Part shown: positions 42,823 through 50,199 of the stretch, one piece after another
Numbering within the stretch: the first letter of the stretch is position 1
Layout of the letters: every line of letters starts with the position of its first letter
Origin: Roseateles sp049532965
Lineage (GTDB): Bacteria > Pseudomonadota > Gammaproteobacteria > Burkholderiales > Burkholderiaceae_C
DNA: 64,000 nucleotides
Direction of reading: 5' to 3'
NCBI RefSeq assembly: GCF_049532965.1
Contig: NZ_CP186694.1
Span: 5,332,001 to 5,396,000 of the forward strand
Made by a program: the position numbers and the translations under genes
The notes under the pieces: model-generated
Seen by the model: only the letters and a program-made list of their open reading frames with translations
Told to the model about the DNA's origin: nothing
Databases searched by the model: none

Positions 42823-43242
42823 TTGAAGTTTCTGCTTGAAAACTGGTATCTCGTGCTGACGGCTTTGGTGTCGGGCGGCCTGCTGCTGTGGACCTCGCTA
42901 CGGGGCAAGTCGGGCGGGGTCGCCACCGCCGAGGCCGTGCGGCTGGTCAACCGCGAGAAGGGCGTGCTGATCGATGTCGGCGAGCCCGAGGAATTCGCCG
43001 CCGGCCATGCGACCGGTGCCCGCAACGTGCCGCTGTCCAGCCTCACTGGCACGGACGTGCCGGTCAAGCAACTGCCATCCAACAAGGCCCTCCCCGTGGT
43101 GCTGATGTGCAAGACCGGCGCACGCGCGCAGCGCGCCGCTGGCATCCTCCAGAAACAGGGCTACGCGAACGCGGTCGCGGTCCAGGGCGGTTTGGCCGCC
43201 TGGCGCGAAGCGAGTTTGCCCGTCGAGAAGTCCGCGGCCTGA
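42823..43242 (+). CDS. Membrane-anchored rhodanese-like protein (YibN type)
   Basis: 139 residues: an N-terminal membrane segment (about residues 7-25, WYLVLTALVSGGLLLW) and a single rhodanese domain. The active-site loop has Cys in LMCKTGARAQRAAG, and VLIDVGEPEEFAAGHATGARN is the domain's first half. In E. coli the equivalent yibN also precedes grxC-secB-gpsA; YibN has been linked to membrane protein insertion, while sulfurtransferase activity is only expected. The start codon is TTG 42823. There is no clear Shine-Dalgarno sequence, although the residues from KFLLENW onward match the family, which supports this start. Confidence 0.85.
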   Translation: MKFLLENWYLVLTALVSGGLLLWTSLRGKSGGVATAEAVRLVNREKGVLIDVGEPEEFAAGHATGARNVPLSSLTGTDVPVKQLPSNKALPVVLMCKTGARAQRAAGILQKQGYANAVAVQGGLAAWREASLPVEKSAA

Positions 43243-43315
43243 TCGCCCTGGCGACCGCACCGGCACCGCGTTTGCCGATACATAGACGCTCGACTTGACT
43301 CTTGGAGAACTGGCG

Positions 43316-43573
43316 ATGGCCGCCGTGAAGATGTATACGACCCTGGTCTGCCCCTACTGCGTGCGGGCCAAGTCCCTGCTCAAGCAGCGGGGCGTCGATC
43401 AGATCGAGGAAGTCCGCGTGGACCTGGACCCGTCGCAGCGCGACGCGATGATCCAGCTCACCGGCCGCCGGACCGTGCCTCAGATCTTCATCGGCGACAC
43501 ACACGTCGGCGGCTGCGACGACCTCATCGCGCTCGACCAGCGCGGCGGGCTGCAGCCCTTGCTCGCAGCCTGA
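43316..43573 (+). CDS. grxC: Glutaredoxin 3
   Basis: Cytoplasmic thiol-disulfide oxidoreductase using glutathione. 85 residues. The dithiol active site is CPYC (LVCPYCVRAK), the cis-Pro loop is RRTVPQIFI, and GGCDDL binds glutathione. GGAG at 43304-43307 is 8 nt before ATG 43316, so this start is preferred to the frame opening at 43295. It follows the rhodanese gene by 73 bp and is probably co-transcribed with it. Confidence 0.95.
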   Translation: MAAVKMYTTLVCPYCVRAKSLLKQRGVDQIEEVRVDLDPSQRDAMIQLTGRRTVPQIFIGDTHVGGCDDLIALDQRGGLQPLLAA

Positions 43574-43692
43574 ACGGGACGCGCGGGGCGGTCCCAACCC
43601 GCCCGCAACCCTCGCCCAACCCGCGCCACCACGCATCCGCCGCAGAGCCGGCGACGCCAAAAACCCTCACGGGTGTGTCGCAGGCGCTCGGT

Positions 43693-43731
43693 CATAATGC
43701 CCGCCACGGCTCGCCGCTGGCGGGCTTTTTC
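43693..43731 (+). terminator. Terminator after grxC overlapping a secB promoter-like box
   Basis: Gcccgcca (43699-43706) pairs with tggcgggc (43718-43725) across an 11-nt loop and is followed by five T, a strong rho-independent terminator placed 16 bp before the secB ATG. CATAAT at 43693-43698 directly abuts the left arm and fits a -10 box. Transcripts starting from it, near 43705, would lack most of the left arm and escape termination, whereas read-through from grxC would be stopped. Confidence 0.65.
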
Positions 43732-43746
43732 ATTTGGATGACCCTC

Positions 43747-44214
43747 ATGGCCGACGACACCAACGCCCCCGTGTTCCAGATTCAGCGCATGTACCTGAAG
43801 GACCTGTCGCTGGAGCAGCCCAACGCCCCCGCCATCCTGCTGGAGCAGGCGCAGCCGCAGGTCGACATCAAGCTCTCGCTGGCCGCCGAGCCGGTCGCCG
43901 AGGGCCTCTTCGAGGTCAGCGTCACCGCCACCGTCACGACGACGGTGCAGGACAAGACCCTGTTCCTGATCGAGGCCAAGCAGGCCGGCATCTTCGAGAT
44001 CCGCAACCTGCCGCAGGACCAGTTGGAAGGCATCCTGGCGATCGTGTGCCCGCAGATGATCTACCCGTACCTGCGCGCCATCGTCTCGGACGTCTGCACC
44101 CGCGCCGGCTTCCCGCCGGTGATGCTGACGGAAGTGAACTTCCAGGCGATGTTCGAAGCGCAACAGGCCCAGCTGGCCGGCGGTCAGATCAACGGCGAAG
44201 CCGCGCCGAACTGA
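43747..44214 (+). CDS. secB: Protein-export chaperone SecB
   Basis: Tetrameric cytoplasmic chaperone that keeps preproteins unfolded and hands them to SecA. 155 residues. Conserved: FQIQRMYLKDLSLEQPNAP, then DKTLFLIEAKQAGIFEIRN, CPQMIYPYLRAIVSDVCTRAGFPPV (here PQMIYPYLRAIVSD and AGFPPVMLTEVNF), which form the substrate grooves. The acidic N-terminus begins at ATG 43747 (ADDTNAPV); the longer frame from 43675 crosses the terminator hairpin and is rejected. The C-terminal tail is Gln/Gly/Asn-rich. Confidence 0.97.
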   Translation: MADDTNAPVFQIQRMYLKDLSLEQPNAPAILLEQAQPQVDIKLSLAAEPVAEGLFEVSVTATVTTTVQDKTLFLIEAKQAGIFEIRNLPQDQLEGILAIVCPQMIYPYLRAIVSDVCTRAGFPPVMLTEVNFQAMFEAQQAQLAGGQINGEAAPN

Positions 44215-44376
44215 GCTCCGGGCCCATGCGCGCGCCGGCCCCGCGGACCCGTCCGCCGGCCGGCGTGTTGCATTTGGAGCCCCGGCCGGCCTGTGCCCCC
44301 GTCTTCCAGTCCTCTCCGCTTCCGATCCCAGGAATCCCGACCCTCGACCCCTAACCCGTGACTCTCTGATCCGACG

Positions 44377-45402
44377 ATGACCGCACCGCGCATGAAGATC
44401 GGTGTGCTGGGCGCTGGCGCCTGGGGCACCGCCCTGGCGATCGCCGCCAGCGCCCGCCATGATGTCCTGCTCTGGGCCCGCGACGCCGCGGCGATCGCCG
44501 CGATGCGGGCCGCACGTCGCAACGCGCGCTACCTGCCCGACTCGCCGCTGCCGCAGTCACTCGCGTTGAGCAGCGACCTCGATGCGGCGATCGCGCACGG
44601 CCGTGATGGCGTGATCGTCATCGCCACGCCGATGTCCGGCCTGCGCGGCATGCTCGCGCAATTGCGCGATGGAGCCCGCGCGTTGTGGCTGTGCAAGGGC
44701 TTCGAGGCGGGCACCGGCCTGCTCGGCCACGAGATTGCGCGCGAGGTCGCCCCGCGCCTGGCCACCGGCATCCTTTCGGGCCCCAGCTTCGCGCAGGAGG
44801 TCGCCGCCGGCCAGCCCACCGCGCTGGTCTCGGCGTCCGGCGACGCCGCCTTGGCGCGGCTCGGCGTGCAGGCGTTCCACAGCGAGCGCTTGCGCGTGTA
44901 CTCGTCGGCCGATCCGGTGGGCGTCGAGGTCGGCGGTGCCGTCAAGAACGTGATGGCGATCGCCGTGGGCATCGCCGATGGGCTGCGCCTCGCCGCCGAA
45001 GCGCAGGGCCGTCATGGTCCCGGCCTCAACGCGCGCGCCGCGTTGATCACGCGCGGCCTGGCCGAGATGCAGCGGCTCGCGCTCGCGCTGGGCGCGCAGC
45101 CGGAGACGCTGCTCGGCCTGGCCGGCCTGGGCGACCTCGTGCTGACGGCCACCGGCGACCTGTCGCGCAACCGCCGTGTCGGTCTGTTGCTGGCCGAGGG
45201 CCTGGACCTGCCCGCGATCCTCGCGAAGCTGGGCCATGTCGCCGAAGGCGTCTACAGCGCGCCGACGGTGCTGGCGCGCGCCCGCGGCGCCGGTGTCGAC
45301 ATGCCGATCACCGCGGCCGTCGTCGACGTGCTCGAAGGCCGAATGACGACGCACGAGGCGATGGAGGCGCTGATGGGGCGCGAGGCGAAGTCGGAGTGGT
45401 GA
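44377..45402 (+). CDS. gpsA: Glycerol-3-phosphate dehydrogenase [NAD(P)+]
   Basis: Reduces dihydroxyacetone phosphate to sn-glycerol-3-phosphate for phospholipid synthesis. 341 residues. NAD(P)-binding GVLGAGAWGTALA at the N-terminus, ILSGPSFAQEVAAG, EVGGAVKNVMAIAVGIADGL (catalytic Lys in GGAVKNV) and GLGDLVLTATG with SRNRRVG. The product feeds PlsC (39.1 kb) by way of PlsB/PlsY. The 162 bp between secB and gpsA hold no gene. The gene starts ATG 44377, with a second Met at residue 6. Confidence 0.95.
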   Translation: MTAPRMKIGVLGAGAWGTALAIAASARHDVLLWARDAAAIAAMRAARRNARYLPDSPLPQSLALSSDLDAAIAHGRDGVIVIATPMSGLRGMLAQLRDGARALWLCKGFEAGTGLLGHEIAREVAPRLATGILSGPSFAQEVAAGQPTALVSASGDAALARLGVQAFHSERLRVYSSADPVGVEVGGAVKNVMAIAVGIADGLRLAAEAQGRHGPGLNARAALITRGLAEMQRLALALGAQPETLLGLAGLGDLVLTATGDLSRNRRVGLLLAEGLDLPAILAKLGHVAEGVYSAPTVLARARGAGVDMPITAAVVDVLEGRMTTHEAMEALMGREAKSEW

Positions 45403-45418
45403 AGAGGCCTGCTGGAAG

Positions 45419-46396
45419 ATGAAACGTCGCGAACTCCTCGCCGCCGCCGTGCTCGGCCCGGTCGGCGCGCTCCCCCTGAAGGCCCGGGCCGCCGCCGGCT
45501 GGCCCTCGCGACCGCTGCGGCTGGTCGTTCCGTTCCCCGGCGGCAGTTCCCCGGACCTGATCGCCCGTGACCTTGCGGAGCCGCTGGCGCACGCGCTCGG
45601 TCAGCCGGTCGTTGTCGACAACAAGCCCGGTGCCGGCGGCAACATCGGCACGGGCGCGGTCGCCAAGGCCGCTCCGGACGGGCACACGCTGCTGTTCACG
45701 ATCCAGGGGCCGCTGATCACCGCGCCGCTGCTGGCGAAGTCGCTGCCCTATGACCCGCAGCGCGACCTGCGGTCGGTCAGCTTCATCGCCAGTTCGCCCA
45801 ACGTGCTGGTGGTGCCGCCCTCGCTGGGCGTCGAGTCGCTGGCCCAGTTCGTCGCGCTGGCCAGGCGTCGCGCGGGCGAACTCAACTACGGCAGCATCGG
45901 CGTCGGCAGCGCCGCGCATCTGGCGATGGCCTCGTTCATGGCCCGGGCCGGACTGTCGCTGGTCCAGGTGCCCTATGCCGGCTTTCCGCAGGTGGTGAAC
46001 GCGATGCTGGCGGGGCAGGTCCATGCCGGCTTCATGGTGCCGGCGATCGCGATGCCGCAGGTCCAGGCCGGCAAGCTGAAGGCGTTGGCCGTCACCAGCG
46101 CCGGGCGCTTCGGCCCACTCGCGTCGCTGCCCACCGTGGCGGAATCCGGTTATGCCGGCTTCGAGGCCACGTCCTGGCAGGCCCTGCTTGCGCCGGCCGG
46201 AACGCCCGACACGATCGTGCAGCGCCTGGCTGCGGAGGTGATCCACATCGTTCGTGGCGAGGCCTTCCGGCGGGCGCTGCTGCCGCTGTATTTCAGCGCC
46301 GCGGGGACTTCGCCCGAGGGGCTCGACAGCCTCATGCGCGACGAGCGCCAGCGCTGGGGCACGCTCATCCGGCAGTTGAAGCTGGAACGCGAGTAG
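45419..46396 (+). CDS. Bug/TctC-family solute-binding protein
   Basis: Periplasmic binding protein of 325 residues with a signal peptide (MKRRELLAAAVLGPVGALP ... ARA). Family marks: WPSRPLRLVVPFPGGSSPD, VVDNKPGAGGNIGTGAVAKA, DGHTLLF and YDPQRDLRSVSF. Bug proteins bind small carboxylates, and many have no cognate TctA/TctB transporter beside them, as here. They are massively expanded in Bordetella and other Burkholderiales, which supports the assignment of the window. It follows gpsA by 16 bp, though a functional link is not apparent. Confidence 0.88.
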   Translation: MKRRELLAAAVLGPVGALPLKARAAAGWPSRPLRLVVPFPGGSSPDLIARDLAEPLAHALGQPVVVDNKPGAGGNIGTGAVAKAAPDGHTLLFTIQGPLITAPLLAKSLPYDPQRDLRSVSFIASSPNVLVVPPSLGVESLAQFVALARRRAGELNYGSIGVGSAAHLAMASFMARAGLSLVQVPYAGFPQVVNAMLAGQVHAGFMVPAIAMPQVQAGKLKALAVTSAGRFGPLASLPTVAESGYAGFEATSWQALLAPAGTPDTIVQRLAAEVIHIVRGEAFRRALLPLYFSAAGTSPEGLDSLMRDERQRWGTLIRQLKLERE

Positions 46397-46422
46397 CGCC
46401 CCGCGCGCTCACGCCGGGCGGC

Positions 46423-46893
46423 TCACACGCCGTCCGCGTAGCCGTTCTGCCGCCACGCCTCGAAGACCGCGACCGCCACTGCGTTGCTGAGGTTGAGGCT
46501 GCGCTGGCCTTCGCGCATCGGCAGCCGCACCCGCTGCTCGAGCGGAAAGCCATCGCGCAGCGCCGGCGGCAGGCCGGCGGTCTCGCAGCCGAAGACCAGC
46601 CAGTCGCCGGGCCGCAGCGCGACGGTCGGCAGCAGGCGGCTGCCCCGGGTCGTGAACGCGAACAGGCGCGTCGGGTCGGGCTGCTCGCCCGCCAGGAAGC
46701 TGGCCCAGTCCGCATGCCGCAGCACCGGCGCGTACTCGTGGTAGTCCAGGCCGGCGCGTTGCAGCAGCCGGTCCTCCATCGAGAACCCCAGCGGTTCGAT
46801 CAGGTGCAGCCGGCAGCCGGTGTTGGCGGCCAGCCGGATCACGTTGCCGGTGTTGGGCGGGATCTCCGGATGGACCAGCACGATGTTGAACAT
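46423..46893 (-). CDS. trmL: tRNA (cytidine/uridine-34-2'-O)-methyltransferase TrmL
   Basis: SPOUT methyltransferase of 156 residues that 2'-O-methylates the wobble base of tRNA-Leu isoacceptors. It begins FNIVLVHPEIPPNTGN, then VIRLAANTGCRLHLIEPLGF, and the knot with the SAM site is LVFGCETAGLPP, followed by RVRLPMREGQRSLNLSNAVA. All are typical of TrmL (YibK). Convergent with the Bug gene, whose stop is 26 bp away. A comF gene precedes it on the same strand. Confidence 0.95.
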   Translation of the reverse strand: MFNIVLVHPEIPPNTGNVIRLAANTGCRLHLIEPLGFSMEDRLLQRAGLDYHEYAPVLRHADWASFLAGEQPDPTRLFAFTTRGSRLLPTVALRPGDWLVFGCETAGLPPALRDGFPLEQRVRLPMREGQRSLNLSNAVAVAVFEAWRQNGYADGV

Positions 46894-46928
46894 GGATCGG
46901 GACTCTTGTCGTTGAACGCGCGTCGAGA

Positions 46929-47711
46929 CTACGGCGTGCGAGCGGCCACCCAGGCCTGGACGTCCGCCGCGCCGGCGCGGCGCAGCGCTGCCGCGGCCTC
47001 ATGCAGCGTGGCGCCGCTGGTCATGACGTCGTCGACGATCGCGACCCGCAGCCCCTGCACCGGCTTCACCACGGCGAAGGCGCCGCGCAGGTTGCGGCGG
47101 CGCTCGTCGAGCGGCAACTGCGCCTGCTGGGCGGTATCGCGCAAGCGCAGCAGCGTCCGCGCGCAAAGCCGCGATTGTCGCTCCGCGGCGGGCAGCGTCA
47201 GCCGCCGGGCGATCTCGTGCGCCTGGTTGTAGCCCCGCTCGCGCAGGCGAGGGAGGGACAGCGGGATGGGCACGATCAGGTCCGGTGCCGTCATATCGCT
47301 GCGCGCGAGAGCCTCGGACAGCCGCGCCGCCAGCAGCGGTGCGGCCTCGAGGCGCTCGCCGAACTTCAACGCCAGCAGCAGCCGATCCCACGGGAAGCTG
47401 TAATCCATCGCTGCGATGCATCGCGACAAGGGCGGGGGATGCGCCGCGCACCGCCCGCAGCGGCGATCGGCCACGCCATCCGGCAGCCGCAGGGCGCACA
47501 GCGGGCACCGCGGCGCCGCGTCGACCGGATGCCGCGACAGGCAGTCCGGGCACAGCGATCCCCGGCACCAACCGCGGCAGAAGGCGCACTGGCCCGGCCA
47601 GCGCATCGCGGTGCCGAGCGCCTCCCGGAGCCATCCGCCCGTGCGCGACATCCCGCACGTCATCGGCGATCGCGGCAAGGGCCGGCGCCGGAAGAGGTCA
47701 AACGCGCCCAC
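46929..47711 (-). CDS. ComF-family phosphoribosyltransferase-like protein
   Basis: Protein of up to 260 residues. A Cys-rich N-terminal part with paired knuckles (CAFCRGWCRGSLCPDCL and CPLCALRLPDG...RCGRC, eight or more Cys) is probably a zinc ribbon. The C-terminal part is a PRTase fold with VAIVDDVMTSGATLHEA as PRPP loop and RGYNQAHEIAR. ComF proteins are needed for DNA uptake during transformation in several bacteria, notable next to the type IV pilus control cluster at 18-29 kb. The start is uncertain: GTG 47711 is the outermost, and ATG 47663 or the next Met would give the more usual length. Confidence 0.85.
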   Translation of the reverse strand: MGAFDLFRRRPLPRSPMTCGMSRTGGWLREALGTAMRWPGQCAFCRGWCRGSLCPDCLSRHPVDAAPRCPLCALRLPDGVADRRCGRCAAHPPPLSRCIAAMDYSFPWDRLLLALKFGERLEAAPLLAARLSEALARSDMTAPDLIVPIPLSLPRLRERGYNQAHEIARRLTLPAAERQSRLCARTLLRLRDTAQQAQLPLDERRRNLRGAFAVVKPVQGLRVAIVDDVMTSGATLHEAAAALRRAGAADVQAWVAARTP

Positions 47712-47712
47712 C

Positions 47713-47718
47713 TACAAT
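47713..47718 (+). promoter_or_regulatory. -10-like TACAAT upstream of the BioC-like gene
   Basis: Five of six matches to the -10 consensus, followed by cgcg and ATG 47727 only 8 bp later, without a Shine-Dalgarno sequence. A transcript from here would start at or next to the ATG. It sits in the 15-bp gap between the divergent comF and BioC-like genes. Confidence 0.4.
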
Positions 47719-47726
47719 CGCGCCCC

Positions 47727-48644
47727 ATGACTGGAGATGAGGCCTTGCCGCCCGGCACACAGCAGATCGATGCAGGCGCGGCGCGGCGACAGCGCCGTCG
47801 TCTGGCCGCGTCGGAACAGGCGCCATGGCTGCATCAGGAAGTGGCCGCGCGCATGCTGGACCGCCTGCCGGTGATCCGCCTCCAACCCACCGCCGTGCTG
47901 CAGAGCCGCCCCTCGACCGGCGGCGGCGACGAAGGCCTGCGCCAGCACTATCCGCAAGCGACGCAGCTCTGGCTGGAGCCCGAGGACGACGTGCGCGCGC
48001 TGCTGGCGCAGCGCCTCAGGCGCGGCTTCATGCAATCGGTGATGGACAGGCTGCGCGGCAGCGCGCCGCCCGAGCTCGTCGCCGAACCGCCGCCGGGCGC
48101 CGCGCAGCTCGCCTGGTCCAACATGGAACTCCATGCCGAAGCCGACAAGCCCGCGCTCGTGCGGCGCTGGCATGCGGGCCTGGCGGTCGAAGGCTGCCTG
48201 ATGTTCTCGTGCCTCGGGCCCGACAGCTTCATCGAGCTGCGGCCGATCTATGCGCGCGAGGGCTGGGGCATGCCGGCGCCGGACTGGGTCGACATGCACG
48301 ACCTGGGCGACCTGCTGGTGCATGCCGGCTTCGCCGATCCGGTGATGGACCAGGAACACCTGCGCCTCACGTGGGGCTCGCCGGCCGACCTGCTGCGCGA
48401 CCTGCGCGCGCTCGGCGGCAACCTCGCGCCGGACCGGATGCGCGGCCTGCGCACGAAGGGCTGGCGCGAGCGGCTGATGCGCGCGCTGGAATCGCTGCGC
48501 GGCCCGGACGGGCGGCTTTCGCTGAGCATCGAGCTGGTCTACGGCCATGCGTTCAAGCCTCAACCGAAAGTGAAGGTGGCGGCCACCACCGAGGTCTCGC
48601 TCGACCAGATGCGGGCGATGGTGCGCGGCGCGGGCAAACACTGA
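47727..48644 (+). CDS. BioC-like methyltransferase homologue
   Basis: Protein of 305 residues resembling BioC, the SAM-dependent malonyl-ACP O-methyltransferase that opens biotin synthesis. The second half follows BioC: AQLAWSNMELHAEADKPALV, GCLMFSCLGPDSFIELR, PDWVDMHDLGDLLVHAGFADPVMD. The first half should hold the SAM motif I (DLGCGxG) but reads AVLQSRPSTGGGDEGL, without the acidic residue or the usual glycine spacing, so SAM binding is doubtful. Burkholderiales often carry this divergent form. No other bio gene is nearby. It may be active with an altered pocket or may serve another role. Confidence 0.6.
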   Translation: MTGDEALPPGTQQIDAGAARRQRRRLAASEQAPWLHQEVAARMLDRLPVIRLQPTAVLQSRPSTGGGDEGLRQHYPQATQLWLEPEDDVRALLAQRLRRGFMQSVMDRLRGSAPPELVAEPPPGAAQLAWSNMELHAEADKPALVRRWHAGLAVEGCLMFSCLGPDSFIELRPIYAREGWGMPAPDWVDMHDLGDLLVHAGFADPVMDQEHLRLTWGSPADLLRDLRALGGNLAPDRMRGLRTKGWRERLMRALESLRGPDGRLSLSIELVYGHAFKPQPKVKVAATTEVSLDQMRAMVRGAGKH

Positions 48645-48726
48645 CCCCCATGGCGCGCACGCTCGGGCAGGCGCGCGTCCCCGGAGGGCGGGTGCGGGAC
48701 ATTCTGAGGGTAATCCTGGGCCGGTC

Positions 48727-48772
48727 GGCCCTCTGAGGGCCGTCATAGTGCAGCAGGGGGGTGGGCTAGAAT
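48727..48772 (+). promoter_or_regulatory. Cox cluster promoter region with inverted repeat
   Basis: TAGAAT (48767-48772), followed by ccgcg, fits a -10 box and would give the ctaC mRNA a leader of about 145 nt. The inverted repeat ggccctc-t-gagggcc at 48727-48741 lies about 25 bp upstream of it, at an activator-like position. No -35 consensus is visible. The remainder of the 280 bp between the BioC-like gene and ctaC holds no supported gene. Confidence 0.45.
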
Positions 48773-48924
48773 CCGCGCCCGACTGGAGTACGTCTGCTGG
48801 CCCCGTAGGTTTCTGCCACCGCTTGGCATCGAAGCCCGCGCTACAAGCGGGCTCGAGCGCCGCAGCCGCCTGGAAGAGACACCGGGTGACACGAGCTTGA
48901 GAAAGACTGGATAAAGAGACGACC

Positions 48925-50109
48925 ATGACGATTGAACACAGTTGTGTGCAACTGGGGCGCCGCTGCAGCCAGCTTGCGTTCGGCCTGACGGCCGCGCTGG
49001 CCAGCCGGGCTGCCTTGGCGGTCAATGACCTTCCCGGAGGTCCGGCCGTCAACCAGCTGAACCTGCATCCGCCGGTCACCAAGATCGCGCAGGAGCAAAT
49101 GTGGCTGCACAACATGATGCTGATCCTGTGCCTGGCGATCTTCATCGCCGTGTTCGGGGTCATGTTCTATTCGATCTTCAAGCACCGGAAGTCCAAGGGC
49201 GCCGTCGCGGCCAACTTCCATGAGAGCGTGAAGGTCGAGATCGCGTGGACCATCGTCCCGTTCATCATCGTCATCCTGATGGCGCTGCCCGCGACCAAGG
49301 TCGTCGTGGCGATGAAGGACACGACCAACTCCGACATCACCATCAAGGCCACCGGCTACCAGTGGAAGTGGGGCTACGACTACCTCAAGGGCGAAGGGGA
49401 GGGCATCGGCTTCGTGTCGACGCTGGACGCTTCGCACCGCGCGCTGTCGGACTCCGGCCACCCCGGCGAGGTCGACAACTACCTGCTCAAGGTGGACAAC
49501 CCGCTGGTGGTGCCGGTCAACAAGAAGATCCGCATCATCACGACCGCCGACGACGTGATCCACGCCTGGATGGTGCCGGCCTTCGGCGTCAAGCAGGACG
49601 CGATCCCCGGCTACGTGCGCGACACCTGGTTCAAGGCCGAGAAGGAAGGCGACTACTTCGGCCAGTGCGCCGAGCTCTGCGGCAAGGAGCACGCCTACAT
49701 GCCGATCCACGTCAAGGTGCTGAGCGCCAAGGACTACAGCGCCTGGGTCGATGGCGAGATGAAGAAGATCGCCGCCAAGGCGGACGATCCGAGCAAGGTG
49801 TGGACACTGGACGAGCTGATGGCCCGCGGCCAGAAACTGTTCGATGCCAACTGCGCGGTCTGCCACAAGGCCGACGGCAAGGGCACCGGCCAGTTCCCGG
49901 CGCTGGACGGCTCCGCGATCGTCAAGGCCACGGACCATGCCCAGCAGGTCCACCTGGTGCTCAACGGCAAGGGCCAGATGCCGGCCTGGAAGGGCGTGCT
50001 GAAGGACAGCGAGATCGCCGCCGTCGTGACCTACACGAAGAACGCGTGGTCCAACAAGACGGGCCAGTTGGTGCAGCCCGCGGAGGTCGTGGCGGAACGC
50101 GCCAAGTGA
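48925..50109 (+). CDS. ctaC: Cytochrome c oxidase subunit II with fused cytochrome c domain (caa3 type)
   Basis: CuA subunit of aa3/caa3 oxidase, 394 residues. Two membrane segments (about 18-35 and 58-82) precede the periplasmic cupredoxin domain. The CuA ligands are in IHAWMVPAFGVKQD and GQCAELCGKEHAYMP. After it a class I cytochrome c domain of about 95 residues is fused, with heme site CAVCHK (near residue 311) and a likely axial Met in KGQMPAWKG. Electrons should pass from soluble or membrane cytochrome c through this heme to CuA. First gene of the oxidase cluster; the leader region carries the promoter described upstream. Confidence 0.95.
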   Translation: MTIEHSCVQLGRRCSQLAFGLTAALASRAALAVNDLPGGPAVNQLNLHPPVTKIAQEQMWLHNMMLILCLAIFIAVFGVMFYSIFKHRKSKGAVAANFHESVKVEIAWTIVPFIIVILMALPATKVVVAMKDTTNSDITIKATGYQWKWGYDYLKGEGEGIGFVSTLDASHRALSDSGHPGEVDNYLLKVDNPLVVPVNKKIRIITTADDVIHAWMVPAFGVKQDAIPGYVRDTWFKAEKEGDYFGQCAELCGKEHAYMPIHVKVLSAKDYSAWVDGEMKKIAAKADDPSKVWTLDELMARGQKLFDANCAVCHKADGKGTGQFPALDGSAIVKATDHAQQVHLVLNGKGQMPAWKGVLKDSEIAAVVTYTKNAWSNKTGQLVQPAEVVAERAK

Positions 50110-50199
50110 TCGCGCCGATCGCCGCCCGCCCCGACGGACCGTCCCACGAGAACGCTTGAATGCCAGGCCGCCTGAGCGACCAGCCACCGAGGAATTGAC

